Source: Sipunculus nudus | Taxonomy: Eukaryota; Annelida; Sipuncula; Golfingiida; Sipunculidae | Direction of reading: 5' to 3' | Length of the DNA stretch: 64,000 bases | NCBI GenBank assembly: GCA_026874595.1 | Contig: CM049313.1 | Location: 73,524,659-73,588,658, forward strand | Shown here: positions 46,765 through 58,949 of the stretch, piece after piece | How the letters are laid out: each line of letters opens with the position of its first letter | How positions within the stretch are numbered: position 1 is the stretch's first letter | The notes under the pieces: model-generated | The model's database searches: none | What the model was told of the DNA's origin: nothing | Seen by the model: only the letters and a program-made list of their open reading frames with translations | Made by a program: the position numbers and the translations under genes

Positions 46765-47925
46765 GGATGGTTGAATCAATTGAAAAAGAAAAAAAAAAGG
46801 AAACAGATACGGCTGTCTCATCCTACCTCGATGTAAACCATGGCAAAAATTCCCAAACACCGTAAACGTTTTTCGTTAAATAGCAAATCTGAGGGTATTT
46901 CCTTTCTTCTTTTTTTATTGCTACTGCATGTGTGGTTTTGTTTGACACTTTTCCGTGGAAAAGACCCAGCGATGGATCTGATATGAAAGCGGTGCATATA
47001 AGGCGGAAGTTACCCCAATCGTGTGTTGACATGTCATCTCAGGGTGATAATAATATGCACACAGCAGTCTGAAAACAGACCGGGGGATAATCAACAGGAC
47101 TTAGGTCAGTCTTATTTATTCACCTTAAACAGCAATGTATTAATGTTAAACTTATGTCAAGACATTTCCATGTTAAGGATGTTGTTCACAGGGATATTGT
47201 CACATGCATGCTCCTAATTTATACCCTGAAGTTCGCTTGGTCAATACTTTTAATCAAATTTGATCGGGAATAGTTATAAAATATTAATTTAGGCAGTTGA
47301 CAGGTCTTTGTATTGCGATATTTACTTTCCAGGATGAGATGGTTAACAGATCTTAAACACTTTATTTCAATAAAGGTCATATTTACTCTTTCATTTTCAC
47401 CACTTGTATTATCATGGTTTTCATTCCTTTCAAAAACTAATCTCTACGTTTCAGCGCTATATATACCTGTTTAGGGAAAATTGACACTTTATTTCATGCT
47501 GATGAAAATATTTAGATAAGTGCTCAATGAGAGAAAATGTTTTTAGCGATATGAAAAAAGACACTTGTATGAGATTTTTAAATGATATTATAACTAAGGA
47601 AAAACAAAAGTGACATCATTTTTTTTCTTTGTATTATACATAAATATGTTAAATGAGATTATAATCTAATTCAAAGACAGAAAAAGTATGTCAGTGAGAT
47701 ACATTTTTTATCTTTATATTTCAAAGACAGAAAGAGTATGTCAATGAGATATATATTAAGATATCATGATATAAAATGAAAATTCCGGAGATGTACTAGT
47801 TAACTAAAATCTACATATATGGCACTGGAGGCTGTGAAGTGGGTACTCAATCTTTACGTAAATGGCTTCTGGCATCACGATATGTAAAGGATTTTAAAAT
47901 GCCAAGATCGAATATATATATTGTT
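45885..47925. other. Intergenic with (TA)n and a local duplication, no gene recognised
   Basis: Holds a (TA)n microsatellite at 46689-46760 and a two-copy tandem of about 54 bp at about 47675-47755 (TTCAAAGACAGAAAAAGTAT and TTCAAAGACAGAAAGAGTAT). No gene recognised. Confidence 0.6.
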
Positions 47926-47931
47926 ATAGGT

Positions 47932-48618
47932 GCTCTTTTTATTGTGCGACACGGGCGTAACTCCTGTTGTAGCGCTCTGGCCTGGCCGCTTGTTACATTC
48001 TCGGTTTAATCCGTACTGGTTGAACTCTAGTTTTCATGCTGGCTTGGGGCGAGCTCACGTGTACACCATGGTGTATAGAAGCACGGCAATGTTTTTCTAG
48101 ATGATTCCTGTGACGCGTGCTTACCGTGTATAATGTATTATTCTTAGGCTGATCGAGAAGTGGAAAATTCTCGGCTCTGTGTTTTAGAGCCGAGAGAGAG
48201 CAGCAGAGAAGATTTTCCAGCGGACGCAGAAGCGTGTGTCAGTTTCTGGGACCTTATCCGACGAATGCGGCAATTATAGATTTTCTAAAGAGTTTCTCCT
48301 GGATTTTATGCATTGGGACTTCAGTTTACTTTCTGGGTTGTTTCAAGAGCTTTACACTTGACTGTCATCCTACGAGAGTATACATTTAAAGAATTTATCG
48401 TTGTGACGGTGTTGGTATCCAGGTACTACTGCACATTGTTTATTTTTCTGTGTGATCGTATTGATTTGTTGTTATACCGTTTTTTAGTGTATAATTGTAT
48501 TGATTTAGTGTATTGTAATGTTAGGGTTGTTTTAAGAATAAATTATAGTTATTTAGTAACAAAAAACGACTGACTTCTTTATTAATTGCCCTAGAATTTC
48601 ACGCTGCCTAGTGTTGCA
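47932..48618 (+). mobile_element. LTR-like repeat, copy B (upstream of third receptor)
   Basis: A 687-bp segment beginning TGTTATAGGTGCTCTTTTTA and ending CACGCTGCCTAGTGTTGCA (TG..CA). It is an inverted copy of 50887-51625. An AT-rich GAATAAATTATAG stretch in the second half could be a polyadenylation signal. Relative to copy C it lacks about 50 bp that include the TATA box. Similarity to copies A and C continues past the end (ATCTGATTTTTTTTTATCTC), perhaps leader sequence of the retroelement. No obvious target duplication. It ends about 690 bp before the receptor ATG. Confidence 0.6.
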
Positions 48619-48619
48619 G

Positions 48620-49140
48620 GATCTGATTTTTTTTTATCTCCTTTACAAAATTTGTGTTTTTTTTTAAATTGCCCAAGTCAAATATGTCTTTTGTTATAAA
48701 AATAAAAAGTAAAGGGTTTCTCATATGAGCGGTATATAGCAACAAACCTCACAAGCGGCCACATATACAGCCTCATGAAAAAATTATACAACCAACAACG
48801 AATATAACATTTCATAGCAAAAAAAACCAGGTACACATCAGGGGATTGAACGGACTACAGGCCATATGACACAAGAGAAACACAGATACTAGCTGACTGA
48901 AAGTGCCTAGGGCAATTACAAAAGATAAATACCATTGTGATCTTCATCTTAAGCCCTCACCTAAAAAACTCATATTTTATTTCAATTTCATTTAATTAAT
49001 AATTACTTATAGCAGCCATTTAATCATCACCTTTTTTATCTCTACCACATGTTGGGGGAACTTTGTAAAATTTTATTAAAAAAAAAAAGTTTAAGCAGAG
49101 GTATGTAACGAAGTACCGTAAATACACTGTTTACAGGTTA
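48620..49140. other. Upstream flank of the third receptor
   Basis: AT-rich sequence between the LTR-like repeat and a candidate 5'-UTR splice acceptor. No promoter element recognised with confidence. Confidence 0.3.
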
Positions 49141-49149
49141 TGTACAGTC

Positions 49150-49193
49150 CTTTTTTCCTTCTTTTCCAGGCTGCATGCAGTTCCTTCTTCCAG
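49150..49193 (+). promoter_or_regulatory. Tandem candidate splice acceptors in the 5' leader
   Basis: CCTTTTTTCCTTCTTTTCCAG (AG at 49168-49169) is followed 24 bp later by TTCCTTCTTCCAG (AG at 49192-49193). Both are strong pyrimidine-tract acceptors and precede GCTG. They suggest that a 5'-UTR intron ends here, with the whole coding region in the following exon. Inference only. Confidence 0.45.
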
Positions 49194-49310
49194 GCTGTTC
49201 AGAAGTACCACCAGTCAAGCGTTCCATAGTAACGGCCTCTTTCATGTACAGCTCGGGATCTCGGAAGGCGTAATCTCGGAAGCTAGAAAAAACGGCCACA
49301 AGAAGTCACA

Positions 49311-50423
49311 ATGGCAAACGATTCAGACTACGAATACAGTTACCATAGAAATAGTTATGGGGACGCCGAACATGATAATTTCACTTTGGCTTTTAACATA
49401 ACACCACATGTTACCGACTGCATACGACATTATACCTTCTACGTCATTACTGTGTTTGGCAGCGTCAGCAACGTCATAATTCTGGTCGTTTTGCTGTATT
49501 CAAAGCGCATGCGCAGATCTGTTTCCGGTGTTTTCCTTATTGCAGTAGCGATAGCGGACATTTTTGTGTTAATGACCGAACAAGTAAACGCTCTCATGTT
49601 TGACCGGACGTATCATGGCGACGGGCTCACTGCGCTTGCGTCATGCCCCAGTCAACGAGAAATAGTTCCGGCCGGTCCAGTGTTATGTACAATCATAGCC
49701 TACTTTAAATATACGCTCAGGTGTTTGTCCACTATAATTATTCTGGCCATAAGCGCTCACCGGTTTATCGTCATGAAGTTTCCGCTAACCTCCAAGAAAG
49801 TGTCTAACCTAAAAGCAGCGCTTATTCAAATTGCATTGATGGTAGCCTTGTCTTTTGTGGCTAATATTTATGCTACACAATTCACATCCACCAGTTTTGG
49901 CTGTGTGCCACTGGACCATGATATTTACACAAGGGGAGTAACTGTTGTTATTGTGGTAATATGTGATATTCTTGGCAGTTCTGCGATCATTGTTTTGTCC
50001 ATCCTGACTGTAAGACTCTACATCGGTGCCGGAAAGCCCTTCCTACAGAGACAAGACTCTTGTACAAACCAAAACCGGAAGGACGGAGAACGTCACATGA
50101 CCATCTTGCTCCTGACAGTGGCCTTGACCTTTGTATTCATGCGTCTCCCGTACACCTTCACGTGGTTGCCGGTCCATTTTGGCCTAGTGCCGGTGGACTC
50201 CCCGCTGAATTACGTCATTAACGTCACGAAGTGCATACATCTAGCAAAACACGCCATCAAACTTTACTTGTATTGTATATGCAGCCACGGATTCCGTGAA
50301 GAGTTACGGTTGGTATTTTTGAGAGTAAAGCATCCACGTGCGTCAGCATCCGGATACCGACCACGAACGTGCACAGGGTCGATCACCACTATGAATCGTG
50401 TAATAAAATCCACACCCATTTGA
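49311..50423 (+). CDS. Orphan class A (rhodopsin-like) GPCR, HRF type, paralogue 3
   Basis: Intronless 370-residue seven-helix receptor, closest to the one at 23371-24504. The shared blocks include KRMRxSVSGVFLIAVAIAD, NLKxAxIQI and RKDGERHMT. Anchors: N54 in TM1, D83 in TM2, C126 with C198, P280 in TM6. Altered switches: A149-H150-R151-F152 for DRY, R278 for the toggle Trp, K317-L-Y-L-Y321 for NPxxY. The outer N-terminus (DSDYEYSYHRNSY) is acidic and Tyr-rich, with N23-F-T and N29-I-T glycosylation sites. The first Met has good context (ACAATGG). A short upstream ORF starts at about 49237 (ATGTACAGC) and stops before it. It is flanked by LTR-like repeats in opposite orientation, ending about 690 bp upstream and beginning about 460 bp downstream. 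The ligand is unknown. Confidence 0.95.
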   Translation: MANDSDYEYSYHRNSYGDAEHDNFTLAFNITPHVTDCIRHYTFYVITVFGSVSNVIILVVLLYSKRMRRSVSGVFLIAVAIADIFVLMTEQVNALMFDRTYHGDGLTALASCPSQREIVPAGPVLCTIIAYFKYTLRCLSTIIILAISAHRFIVMKFPLTSKKVSNLKAALIQIALMVALSFVANIYATQFTSTSFGCVPLDHDIYTRGVTVVIVVICDILGSSAIIVLSILTVRLYIGAGKPFLQRQDSCTNQNRKDGERHMTILLLTVALTFVFMRLPYTFTWLPVHFGLVPVDSPLNYVINVTKCIHLAKHAIKLYLYCICSHGFREELRLVFLRVKHPRASASGYRPRTCTGSITTMNRVIKSTPI

Positions 50424-50546
50424 GAACCATTCTTCCGACAGAAAGGGCTTACAGTGAAAACTGTAACCTGCACAAGCTATTCTAGCTCTGCAAAAAGCAG
50501 TCTTTTTAGTATTTTTATCACAATTAAAAAAAGCTTGAAAGATGTT

Positions 50547-50552
<6 letters not shown>

Positions 50553-50608
<56 letters not shown>
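50553..50608. repeat. (TA)n microsatellite
   Basis: Alternating TA of about 56 bases, 130 bp after the stop codon of the third receptor, so possibly within its 3' untranslated region. Confidence 0.95.
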
Positions 50609-50613
<5 letters not shown>

Positions 50614-50886
50614 AAAAAGAAACGGCCAGTTTATTTATCTTATACTGTTGATTGAATGCTTAGGCTTTATTTTAGACAAAAACTCAAATTCAAATTTGGA
50701 GAGTAAATTGTGGTTTTGTTTTTAATATTGGTTGTTTATTCTTCAAGCTTCTTTCTGACATGTTTGGACTGGGTGTGCAGCGGTGTGGAGCGATAGATAG
50801 TATAATGTTACGGACCCTAATATCAACAGATCACGTATGTGTGATGAACATAAATTTTATCAAAGAGATAAAAAAAAATCATATTC

Positions 50887-51625
50887 TGTAACACTAGGCA
50901 GCGTGAAATGCCTAGGGGAATGAATAAAGAAGTCAGTGGTTTTTTGTTAACAAATGACTATAATTTATTCTTAAAACAACCCTAACATTACAATACACTG
51001 AATCAATACAATTAAACAATATAACAGCAGTATAACAACAAATGAATACAATCACACAGTAAAATAAACAAAGGGCACAGTACCTGGATACCACCACTGT
51101 TACAACGTTAAGTCCTTTTAAATGTATATGCCGGATGAAAAGTCCATACAAATCCTCTCGGAGAATAACAGTCCAATGTGAAGCTATTGTAACAATTCAG
51201 AAAGTAAACTTGAGGCAGGCAGCATTAAATTGTATAGAGTTAGTAATAGTAGAATCCCCGAAATAACTGGATGATCGGACAGGTCCCACACGTCTGTGTC
51301 CGCTCGAATATTCTCTCACCTCTCCCTGCTTTAAAACACAGCCCCCTATTTATAACTTCTTGCCCCAAGCCGAGAATTTTCCACTTCTCGAACAGTCTAA
51401 AGGATCTAACATAAACACAGTAAACACGCGTTACAGGAATCATCTAGAAGAACATCGCTGTGTCTCTAAATACCAGGGTCCACACGTGAGCTCGCCCGGC
51501 TCGGCCAGGCTTGAAAGCCCCAAACTAGCATGACAACGAGAGTTCAACCAGCACGGATTAAACTGAGAGTGCAACTACAACACGAGTTACGCCCGTGTCA
51601 CACAATAAAAAGAGCACCTGTAACA
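50887..51625 (-). mobile_element. LTR-like repeat, copy C (downstream of third receptor)
   Basis: A 739-bp segment. On the minus strand it begins TGTTACAGGTGCTCTTTTTA and ends CTAGTGTTACA, so TG..CA with a short TGTTAC terminal repeat. A clear TATA box (TTATAAATAGGGG) sits about 270 bp in. An AATAAA-like AT-rich stretch lies about 70-80 bp from the far end. It is the most complete of the three copies (A at 9310-9966, B at 47932-48618). No gag-pol remains nearby, so a solo LTR is likely. Confidence 0.65.
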
Positions 51626-51629
51626 ATAC

Positions 51630-54600
51630 TTTGTGTTGTAACAACAATATGGACCAAACAAGCCTATTAATGAAATAAAATTTGATAAATTCTAGCCGTC
51701 TAATCCCCATATTTTTTGCATTTGAGCAAATATTCCTATAATTTGCCAGATGGGGAGGTGCGTCGGTACCAAGTCCAAAGCCCTGAGGATATTAAGGAAA
51801 CTTAGTTGTTTTGTTTGGTCATTCCGGGTTTAGCGAATGTTTCTAAGGTCCCCAAACATTGAATGCAATTTTAGTTCGACAGGGCGGCAGGGGGCATACA
51901 TCCGTTGTATGAACCCGGACTTTAGGACTTGAAGTGATACAGACAGGTGGCATCATAAACGTTTTCATGAATATACTCTTAATGTACTCGGGGCTTTTCT
52001 GAAGGCGGGGGTAGGTGTCTGTGAGGCTCGAAATCTCTGTCGAGAGCCCGGTTCTGGTTGCACAATCGGACGCGCGAGTTTCTGTTGGATCGAGAGGATC
52101 AAAGCAGTCACTGACCATTGCCGACTTCATCAAACCAAGCAGTCAGTTATGTAAAATGTGTGCTGAAATGTGACCCTTACATTTATTTATAATCAAGTAA
52201 AACGCTAAATAATGACACAATATCAAATAATTCTGACCTAAAAAAAAAAAGATTAAATTTTACATAACTTTTAAAATTTGACACAGATCCTCTCCCTTTG
52301 GATGCTCCAAAAATTCATCCAATCCTTCAAAATTGTGGACTGAGCTTCCCGTTTCTACATATTTCTGCCAGTTGAAAGCCCTGTGTAACAGCAATATGTA
52401 TAACTACCTATGTACTATATTCTATTTAACCGTACGTATCTGTGACTTGAAATTATGAAGCAGTATTTTAACATAGGGGGATGGGGGGGGGATATATAGG
52501 GTGCATATAACTCAAATGTAGGGTAGGATGGTTGGTACGTTCACCCTTCCCGAACGTCCCCATGGGTAGAGAGACGAGTGCACTTGTTAAACTTGATGTA
52601 CATGCTTTTGCGGGGTACAAGGCAATAGCAGGAAATTAATAATAAATAATGCCATGTGACGGCGGATTCTGAGACACTACAACAAGCCATAGCACGCAAA
52701 TGTATGTGACAAAATTTGTTACCTAATTTGGGATTTGAAAGAAAGGTTTACAAGAACGTGTCCGTATTTTATTAAGTTTAAACATCTCGGTTCTTATGGT
52801 TGCAATTTTTTCCCTGCTAAATATCAGACTGACAGCTATAGGCTGTCATTCTCAACCAGATATCCAGAGGTCTTACATTCATTATGTGCAAAAGTGTGCA
52901 TAATAATAGTATCGATGAAAAAAATGAATTGAAACTGAAAAAACTGCAGTATAGTGTAGTTCAGGACATGAATTGCTACCTTAACTATAGCTTAAATGTG
53001 CAGGCTATTAAGAGAGAGAAAAACTAAATATACCATTTGGGTCCACAGAAAATAAATATAAGCGGAGCAAACTTTATTTTCCATACTCACAAAAGAAGGG
53101 TAAAGTTAACACGTGGCATTGCCTGCAGCTTCCACTGAAATATGAGTCACTTTATCAAACAGTAGAGACAACTTTAAAAAAAAAAACAATTTTAATAACT
53201 GACATTCCATTCTGCTAGAATGACTATAAAATATGTTGACCCCCTCCCCGTAACCCTAAATACAATTGAAAAAAACGTAAAAATAGAAAGATTGCAGTTG
53301 GATGACCGGATGAAGAACAAAGGGTCATTGTTATAACTCAACATCAGCTAAAAAGTAAAATAAACACAGAGACCCTATTTTGTATTTCCATAGAGGATGT
53401 ATCAGGACCTGTCTGTATATGGATTCTGAACTTCCTGGGTATATAGATGTGAACAATATTCACAGGTACAATCTGTCATCCCAAAAAAATACAAGAAAAA
53501 AATGCGTTAAAAATACAACAGTTAAAGTTCTTAGATCACTTAGCAGTCCAAAATTCATGACGTTCCTTTATGCTTAGAAATCTGGCTGTTTGTATGAATT
53601 TTAACTTCCTGGAGACTTTGCTTCTGCAGTTTCCACAGACGACCCATTAGGACCTGACAGCAAGTGAAATTTGAACCTTCTTGGTCTCACGGTACGACTT
53701 GTGTCCTGTTAAAGGACAGAGAAACACGTTACAGACAGAGACCAAACGCTATATCTGAGATGATTTTCAGTCAGCTGAGCTTAAGAAAATGAAATTGCAA
53801 ATTCATTTACAACATTGAGTAGACTCTGCATATTGTATTATCAGTTCAAGATACACATATAGACACATGTTTATTATTATTATTTTTTTACTTCTGATAA
53901 AGATTTATGTGGATGAAAAATAAATGATCGAGTAACAGATTGACACTTAATGAAACGCATATCTGCACAAAGGCAAAAAAAATTGATTATGTATTTGATG
54001 GGGTCCTTAATATCCCGTATACTAAAATTTATTAAAGTGTCGGGGATCAGTGGTCGTCACGCAGTCCTGCTAATAGAAAGAAACAAGTAACAAACATAGG
54101 GCACAAGTGAAGACATAAACTCCTGCTGTAACTAACAGTAACTGATATCGGAGTACCCCATGTCGTCGACGAATTGACCTATCCACCACAGCCCATATAT
54201 GTTCCGGTCTTTTAACCTAATTTTTATAAAAAGCCACAAAAACAGTCCTACGCAGAAGGTCTCCGATGCCCATCGTTGACGAGAGCTGTTTACAAAACAA
54301 TTATGACGTCAAGGACTGACGTCACCAATTGGAATCGCTGTTCTCCATTGATGAATATATCGCAGTCATTGTGAACTGTTTTGGATTATTTTTCTCATAA
54401 GAATTACGTGCCAGGTAATACATTAGCATTCACTCGATAGTCGGAGAAATGGCCCCTGCAACCTATGGCTTAGAACCTTTTATACTGTCTCCTTTGGGTA
54501 AAAAAAATATCCCGGAAAAAATGCCGACATGGGTACTGGTAAAGACTACATGTGTTAGTCAGGGGGCCAAAGCAGGTAATTTTGAAAAAAAAAATGCCCG

Positions 54601-57280
54601 GGCTGATATAAAATTTTCACTTTATTTTTCGTAGAGGTAGACATCTTGGGAATCAGAAAATCAATGTTGGCAATCAGGACACTCTTGCACAACATTGCAA
54701 GGAGCATTTTTTGTACGAGCTGTATACATTATTGCGTGATAAGCCCAATTGTAGCTTACACGAACCTAAATAAAACCAAATTTCTTTCGAGCAATCTCAC
54801 ATAAGTAAACACAGTTTCTGTATGCTTTTACACAAAGACCTTTTTAAACAATTAAGATTTTATGTGATTATTCCTCTTTCTTTTAGTTACATGCATAAGG
54901 TGATGAGGTGAAAGACAGATATGTAGCAATGCCTTTTGTACCCCACCCCCTTATACATGAAAATGATCACTAAAACAGGTAACGGCACACAACGAGGAAC
55001 TTAACTTAAAATTATATTCGTACGAAACATCTTACATTTGTAAGCATAAAAATAAATAATAAAAAAAATAAAAATCACTCTACCAAGTTCAGATTTCCCT
55101 TTTAGATTGATTTAAATACAACTATATCTGAGCGGAGATGTGCTAAAACCTACCAATGGATGAGAAAAACTGAACGTTGTTCAGGTTTAAACTGTTTATA
55201 GTATCTTATACATGACTGTAGGGGACCTTTGAAAAGGGCCATATTTAAGGAGAAAGTGGCACCAAAATATGTAAAGAATGTTCGTATTGGTATCTAGTTT
55301 AAGTCTGCCTGATGTCAGTATCCAAATTAAGGGCTTTTTTTTAGTAAATCGCATCTGTAGATTGGCATGTTTAGGCACAGGAAGAAACATCCGAACTGTC
55401 ACAGATAAGGGACTGGTGTCAATTAATGTCCCTAACTTACTTTATATTCAATGTACTTGCTTCAAAATACCCTCTACGTATTGCCAAATAAATTCCCTCG
55501 AATAGAATGAGGAGACCAATTGATTAATTATGTACATTTATTTGGTTGGGTAATTGATTTGGAAGCTAACTGAGTTGTAACAAAAACCGTTTTTGCTGTG
55601 ATTTTAGACTCGTCTTATTTTTAAATCAGGACCGATTTAGAAAATACATATAAGTAATCTTGGGATATCTTTTTACTTGAAGACAACATAGAATTCCATT
55701 GATAAGTTATAGATAATATTTTACTGCAGCCAGGTGTATGTAAATTCAATAAAATGTAGTATATAAATGTGCGGTCTATCTCTCTATCATGATACAGTAT
55801 GTATGGACACATTATTTATCTCCTAATATATATGGTATTAGTTTAATAGATGTGCACATCACCTCCAGTTCAATAAAAAACTAGTTGTAGAAAATGTAAC
55901 AGATGTTTAAATCCTTTAACTAGAGGGCACATATTATTGCATAAAACCTCTTCCAATGCAAAATAACCCACTGGATCCGTAATGCGCTTTGTACCAATAT
56001 TTAATGATTTTATTTTTATATTTCATGCCTGGCACTCCACAAAATTTCGTGAAAATCAATCTGTTTTATGCATGGTCTTGATGATGAAGCTACTAATTAG
56101 ACGATCTAAAGCCCAGCGCTAACCCAGTGCGAGTTTTCAGTGATATACATCCCAGATGAACCTGCTTGAAAATAATCTGATATTTACATTTGATTAATAT
56201 CAAATGTGTGATATGTGGAGTGTGTACAGATAAACAAACAGACGAAAAAAGATGAAGATGTAAATACGAATTGAGTCAACTGAACCATAGGCCGGGCGAT
56301 TCAAATATTCTAGCTAGCAATAATCATACCGATCTGAAAACATAACCTTCTTGGTCGTAGGAGCGAGTCACATGAATACCGAAGTGTGGTATCATTTATT
56401 AGTGTATAAATACAAATTATCGGCAGGGAACAAATCGTATCTACCAGACCAAGAATATTCTTGTCAAACCTCTAATCAGATGTTAACTGATTCTTCTTGA
56501 AAGAACACAGGCCACAGGAATTCATATTCTATGGGTTTAAGGTATGGACACATAATATGAAACACATTGGAAGTCACGCCTCTCTTTGTACCGAGTAGTT
56601 TAATAAATAAATTGCCTTGCTTTCTATAAAAGAACTAATGGACCGCATTAACACAAGTATTGCCGTCATGAATTTTACAACCCTGCTTTCAGACTAATAT
56701 GGCATCATCATATTTAGTACAAAATCATTAAGAGCTGATGATCAGATCAAATAAACCTTGATCTTGGATAGATTCATCTTTGGCAGTAGGTCTGTGGCTT
56801 AACCTGGATTTTTGTTTCATTGTTATCATAATTCGGATACAAACCATCATTAAATAACAACAAATAACAATTTGTGCCAGGCAAAAAGCTGGTTTGGAGA
56901 GTGATAAATATAATATATCATCAACACCTTTATTCACATCTTTTACACCATGCAATGATAAATATCTATTGGTTCATATCTTAAACAATGTCCTGAACTC
57001 TTAAGGGCATCTCTGTAATTTTTCGAAATAACTTTTAAGTTTCCTTTAACAGAATTCTTCCGTTCTGCCCATTATCGTCATTTTTGTCCCTCTCTCAGAG
57101 GGATTAGGAATTATACGATCAGTTAATGCTGATAAGTTGAGGGACATGATTCTTTAGGCTTGTGTTTTAGTATATTTGTACTACTTTTTAAGTTTTTTCA
57201 ATTGAGTTTGGCAAATATTTCTTCAGAGTTTACTTTCAATTTTTCAATATTTTGCAATGGATCATAAAAATGAAGTTTGA
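51630..57280. other. Long intergenic stretch, no gene recognised
   Basis: AT-rich with scattered homopolymers. The only frame of above-average composition is on the minus strand at 51843-52133 (96 codons, locally GC-richer), with no recognisable domain. I see no RNA genes or element ends. Confidence 0.35.
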
Positions 57281-57285
57281 ATAAA

Positions 57286-57350
57286 TTCAAGGCTACCCTT
57301 TCTTTACAATATTTTTATTCAAGGCTACCCTTTCTTTACAATATTTGCCA
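57286..57350. repeat. Two-copy tandem, 33-bp unit
   Basis: ATTCAAGGCTACCCTTTCTT then TACAATATTT occurs twice in immediate succession with no internal differences in that core. Confidence 0.85.
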
Positions 57351-57878
57351 AGAGTTGTAAAATTTCGATTTGGATGGTACACTTTGGTTTATAGGCATAT
57401 TCATTTTTTTTTTTTTTGCATTTCTTAATAAATGAATTCCGTAAATGGGTATAGCATGAATTGACCTTGAATTGACTAAACATATTGATCTTGAATCTAG
57501 TTTATCCTTTGAAAGAAAAATGATGACAACCATTAAACGGAAATAAATATTCAATATTTAGTCATTTTGAAAATTATAAATATATCAATAAAACCTTTCT
57601 ACAGTTATTCGTGGTCATTTTGTATTTAGCATCAGACCACAAAACTGAATCAGAAAATTTCAGTCAGACGCATCTCAGTATAACTGGATCACCTTGAATT
57701 AAAATTCGCACATAACCATTTTCCAAACAGTAGTTACATGGATTAAATTTTTACATCCTAGTTCAGTATGAGAAAAAAAGCTATTTCCCAAAACTGCGAT
57801 GTACTGCATGCTAAAGCTTGTACATGATGCCACCTACTTCAATTTGTTCTTGCATTTTCTTTTTTTTTACATGCAGTA

Positions 57879-57898
57879 ATATATATATATATATATAT

Positions 57899-57968
<70 letters not shown>
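57879..57968. repeat. (TA)n microsatellite
   Basis: About 90 bases of alternating TA with one AAA interruption. Overlapping Ile/Tyr frames are artefacts. Confidence 0.95.
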
Positions 57969-57972
<4 letters not shown>

Positions 57973-57989
57973 GAGAGCAAAAAAGTTTG

Positions 57990-58840
57990 TGTCGAATGAG
58001 AAATATAAAATAATTGTATAGTGTGTACAGTTTCCGTGTCATGCATGCAGGAACATCCTTTTAAGCATTTTGATGTTCTACATTTACAGGACACAGTTTT
58101 GATGTCTGGCTTTGCTTGTTTGGACATCATTACTGGTAAAAGTTTAACTTTATCTATGGTCTGGCCAAACTCTGTTGGCGGTGGCAGATCTGGGTTACTT
58201 GTGCCCCTTTGTGCTATAAATATATAGTATATGAAAACATGAAATATTAACGCATCCTCTGTGAGAGTTAGTGCTCTGAGGTCTGGCTTTGTCAGTGCAT
58301 ACATGTGTTGCCTGAGACTGTCGGGAGAATCAAAACCACTTATCCTGTATTTGTGCTTTCTGTATCTGTGTTTCTGTAGAGATTATCTTGAATATAACCA
58401 GCAGAAAGGCGCTGACGTGCTGAAAATTACAATCGTATAAACAATTTTTCTTATTTGAAGCAAAATTGAAGAAAACATGAAGATTTCAGTAAGAATAGAC
58501 ATGCTTTCGATAGAAAAATCACATGGCAATTGTATAATAATCTAAAATTACTCATAAGCTGAAACAAATGTACGTACAAAGAAAAAAATTCAAGAATTTT
58601 GGAAAATTTGAGAGGTGGGGGTAGGATAAAGGTCTCACAATCGCTGAAATATAAGCATTGTCAAAAAAAAATCTTACTAAAAGTCGAAGCCCTAGTTCTT
58701 AGCTTATCAATGTACCATATTTGTGAAAATATATTCAAGCAAGAAGCATCTGTGAATTAAAAATGGATCAGAAGCAGGTGGCAAAAAGTCATAACATTAC
58801 TCAACCTTCTGAAACAACACTGAAAATCAAAAATGTGTAC
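57990..58840. other. Intergenic, no gene recognised
   Basis: Short frames of no recognisable content. A frame at about 58300-58010 on the minus strand is extended only by the neighbouring TA run. Confidence 0.3.
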
Positions 58841-58949
58841 GGGAACACATTTAGCGCGTTCCGGAACTCAAACACATCAAATTTTGCTGTGTATGAGGCA
58901 TTAAATGTGTTTCGTTTAGTCAATGTGTATGCGCCTTTCCCCGAGAGGG

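Noticed and set aside
46400-46774. 124-residue frame ending in alternating Ile/Tyr
   Set aside because: The second half is (TA)n, and the first half has no recognisable domain or conserved composition.
48313-48573. 86-residue hydrophobic frame with possible membrane helices
   Set aside because: It lies inside LTR-like copy B. Similar frames appear in copies A (9255-9512) and C (50933-51151), each with frame-disrupting changes, so it reflects the repeat.
57867-58304. 145-residue minus-strand frame with CKCRTSKCLKGCSCMH
   Set aside because: Its Cys-rich middle is suggestive, but the end is (TA)n and the upstream part has no domain I recognise. It could be a fragment of a cysteine-rich transposon-type protein, not supportable alone.
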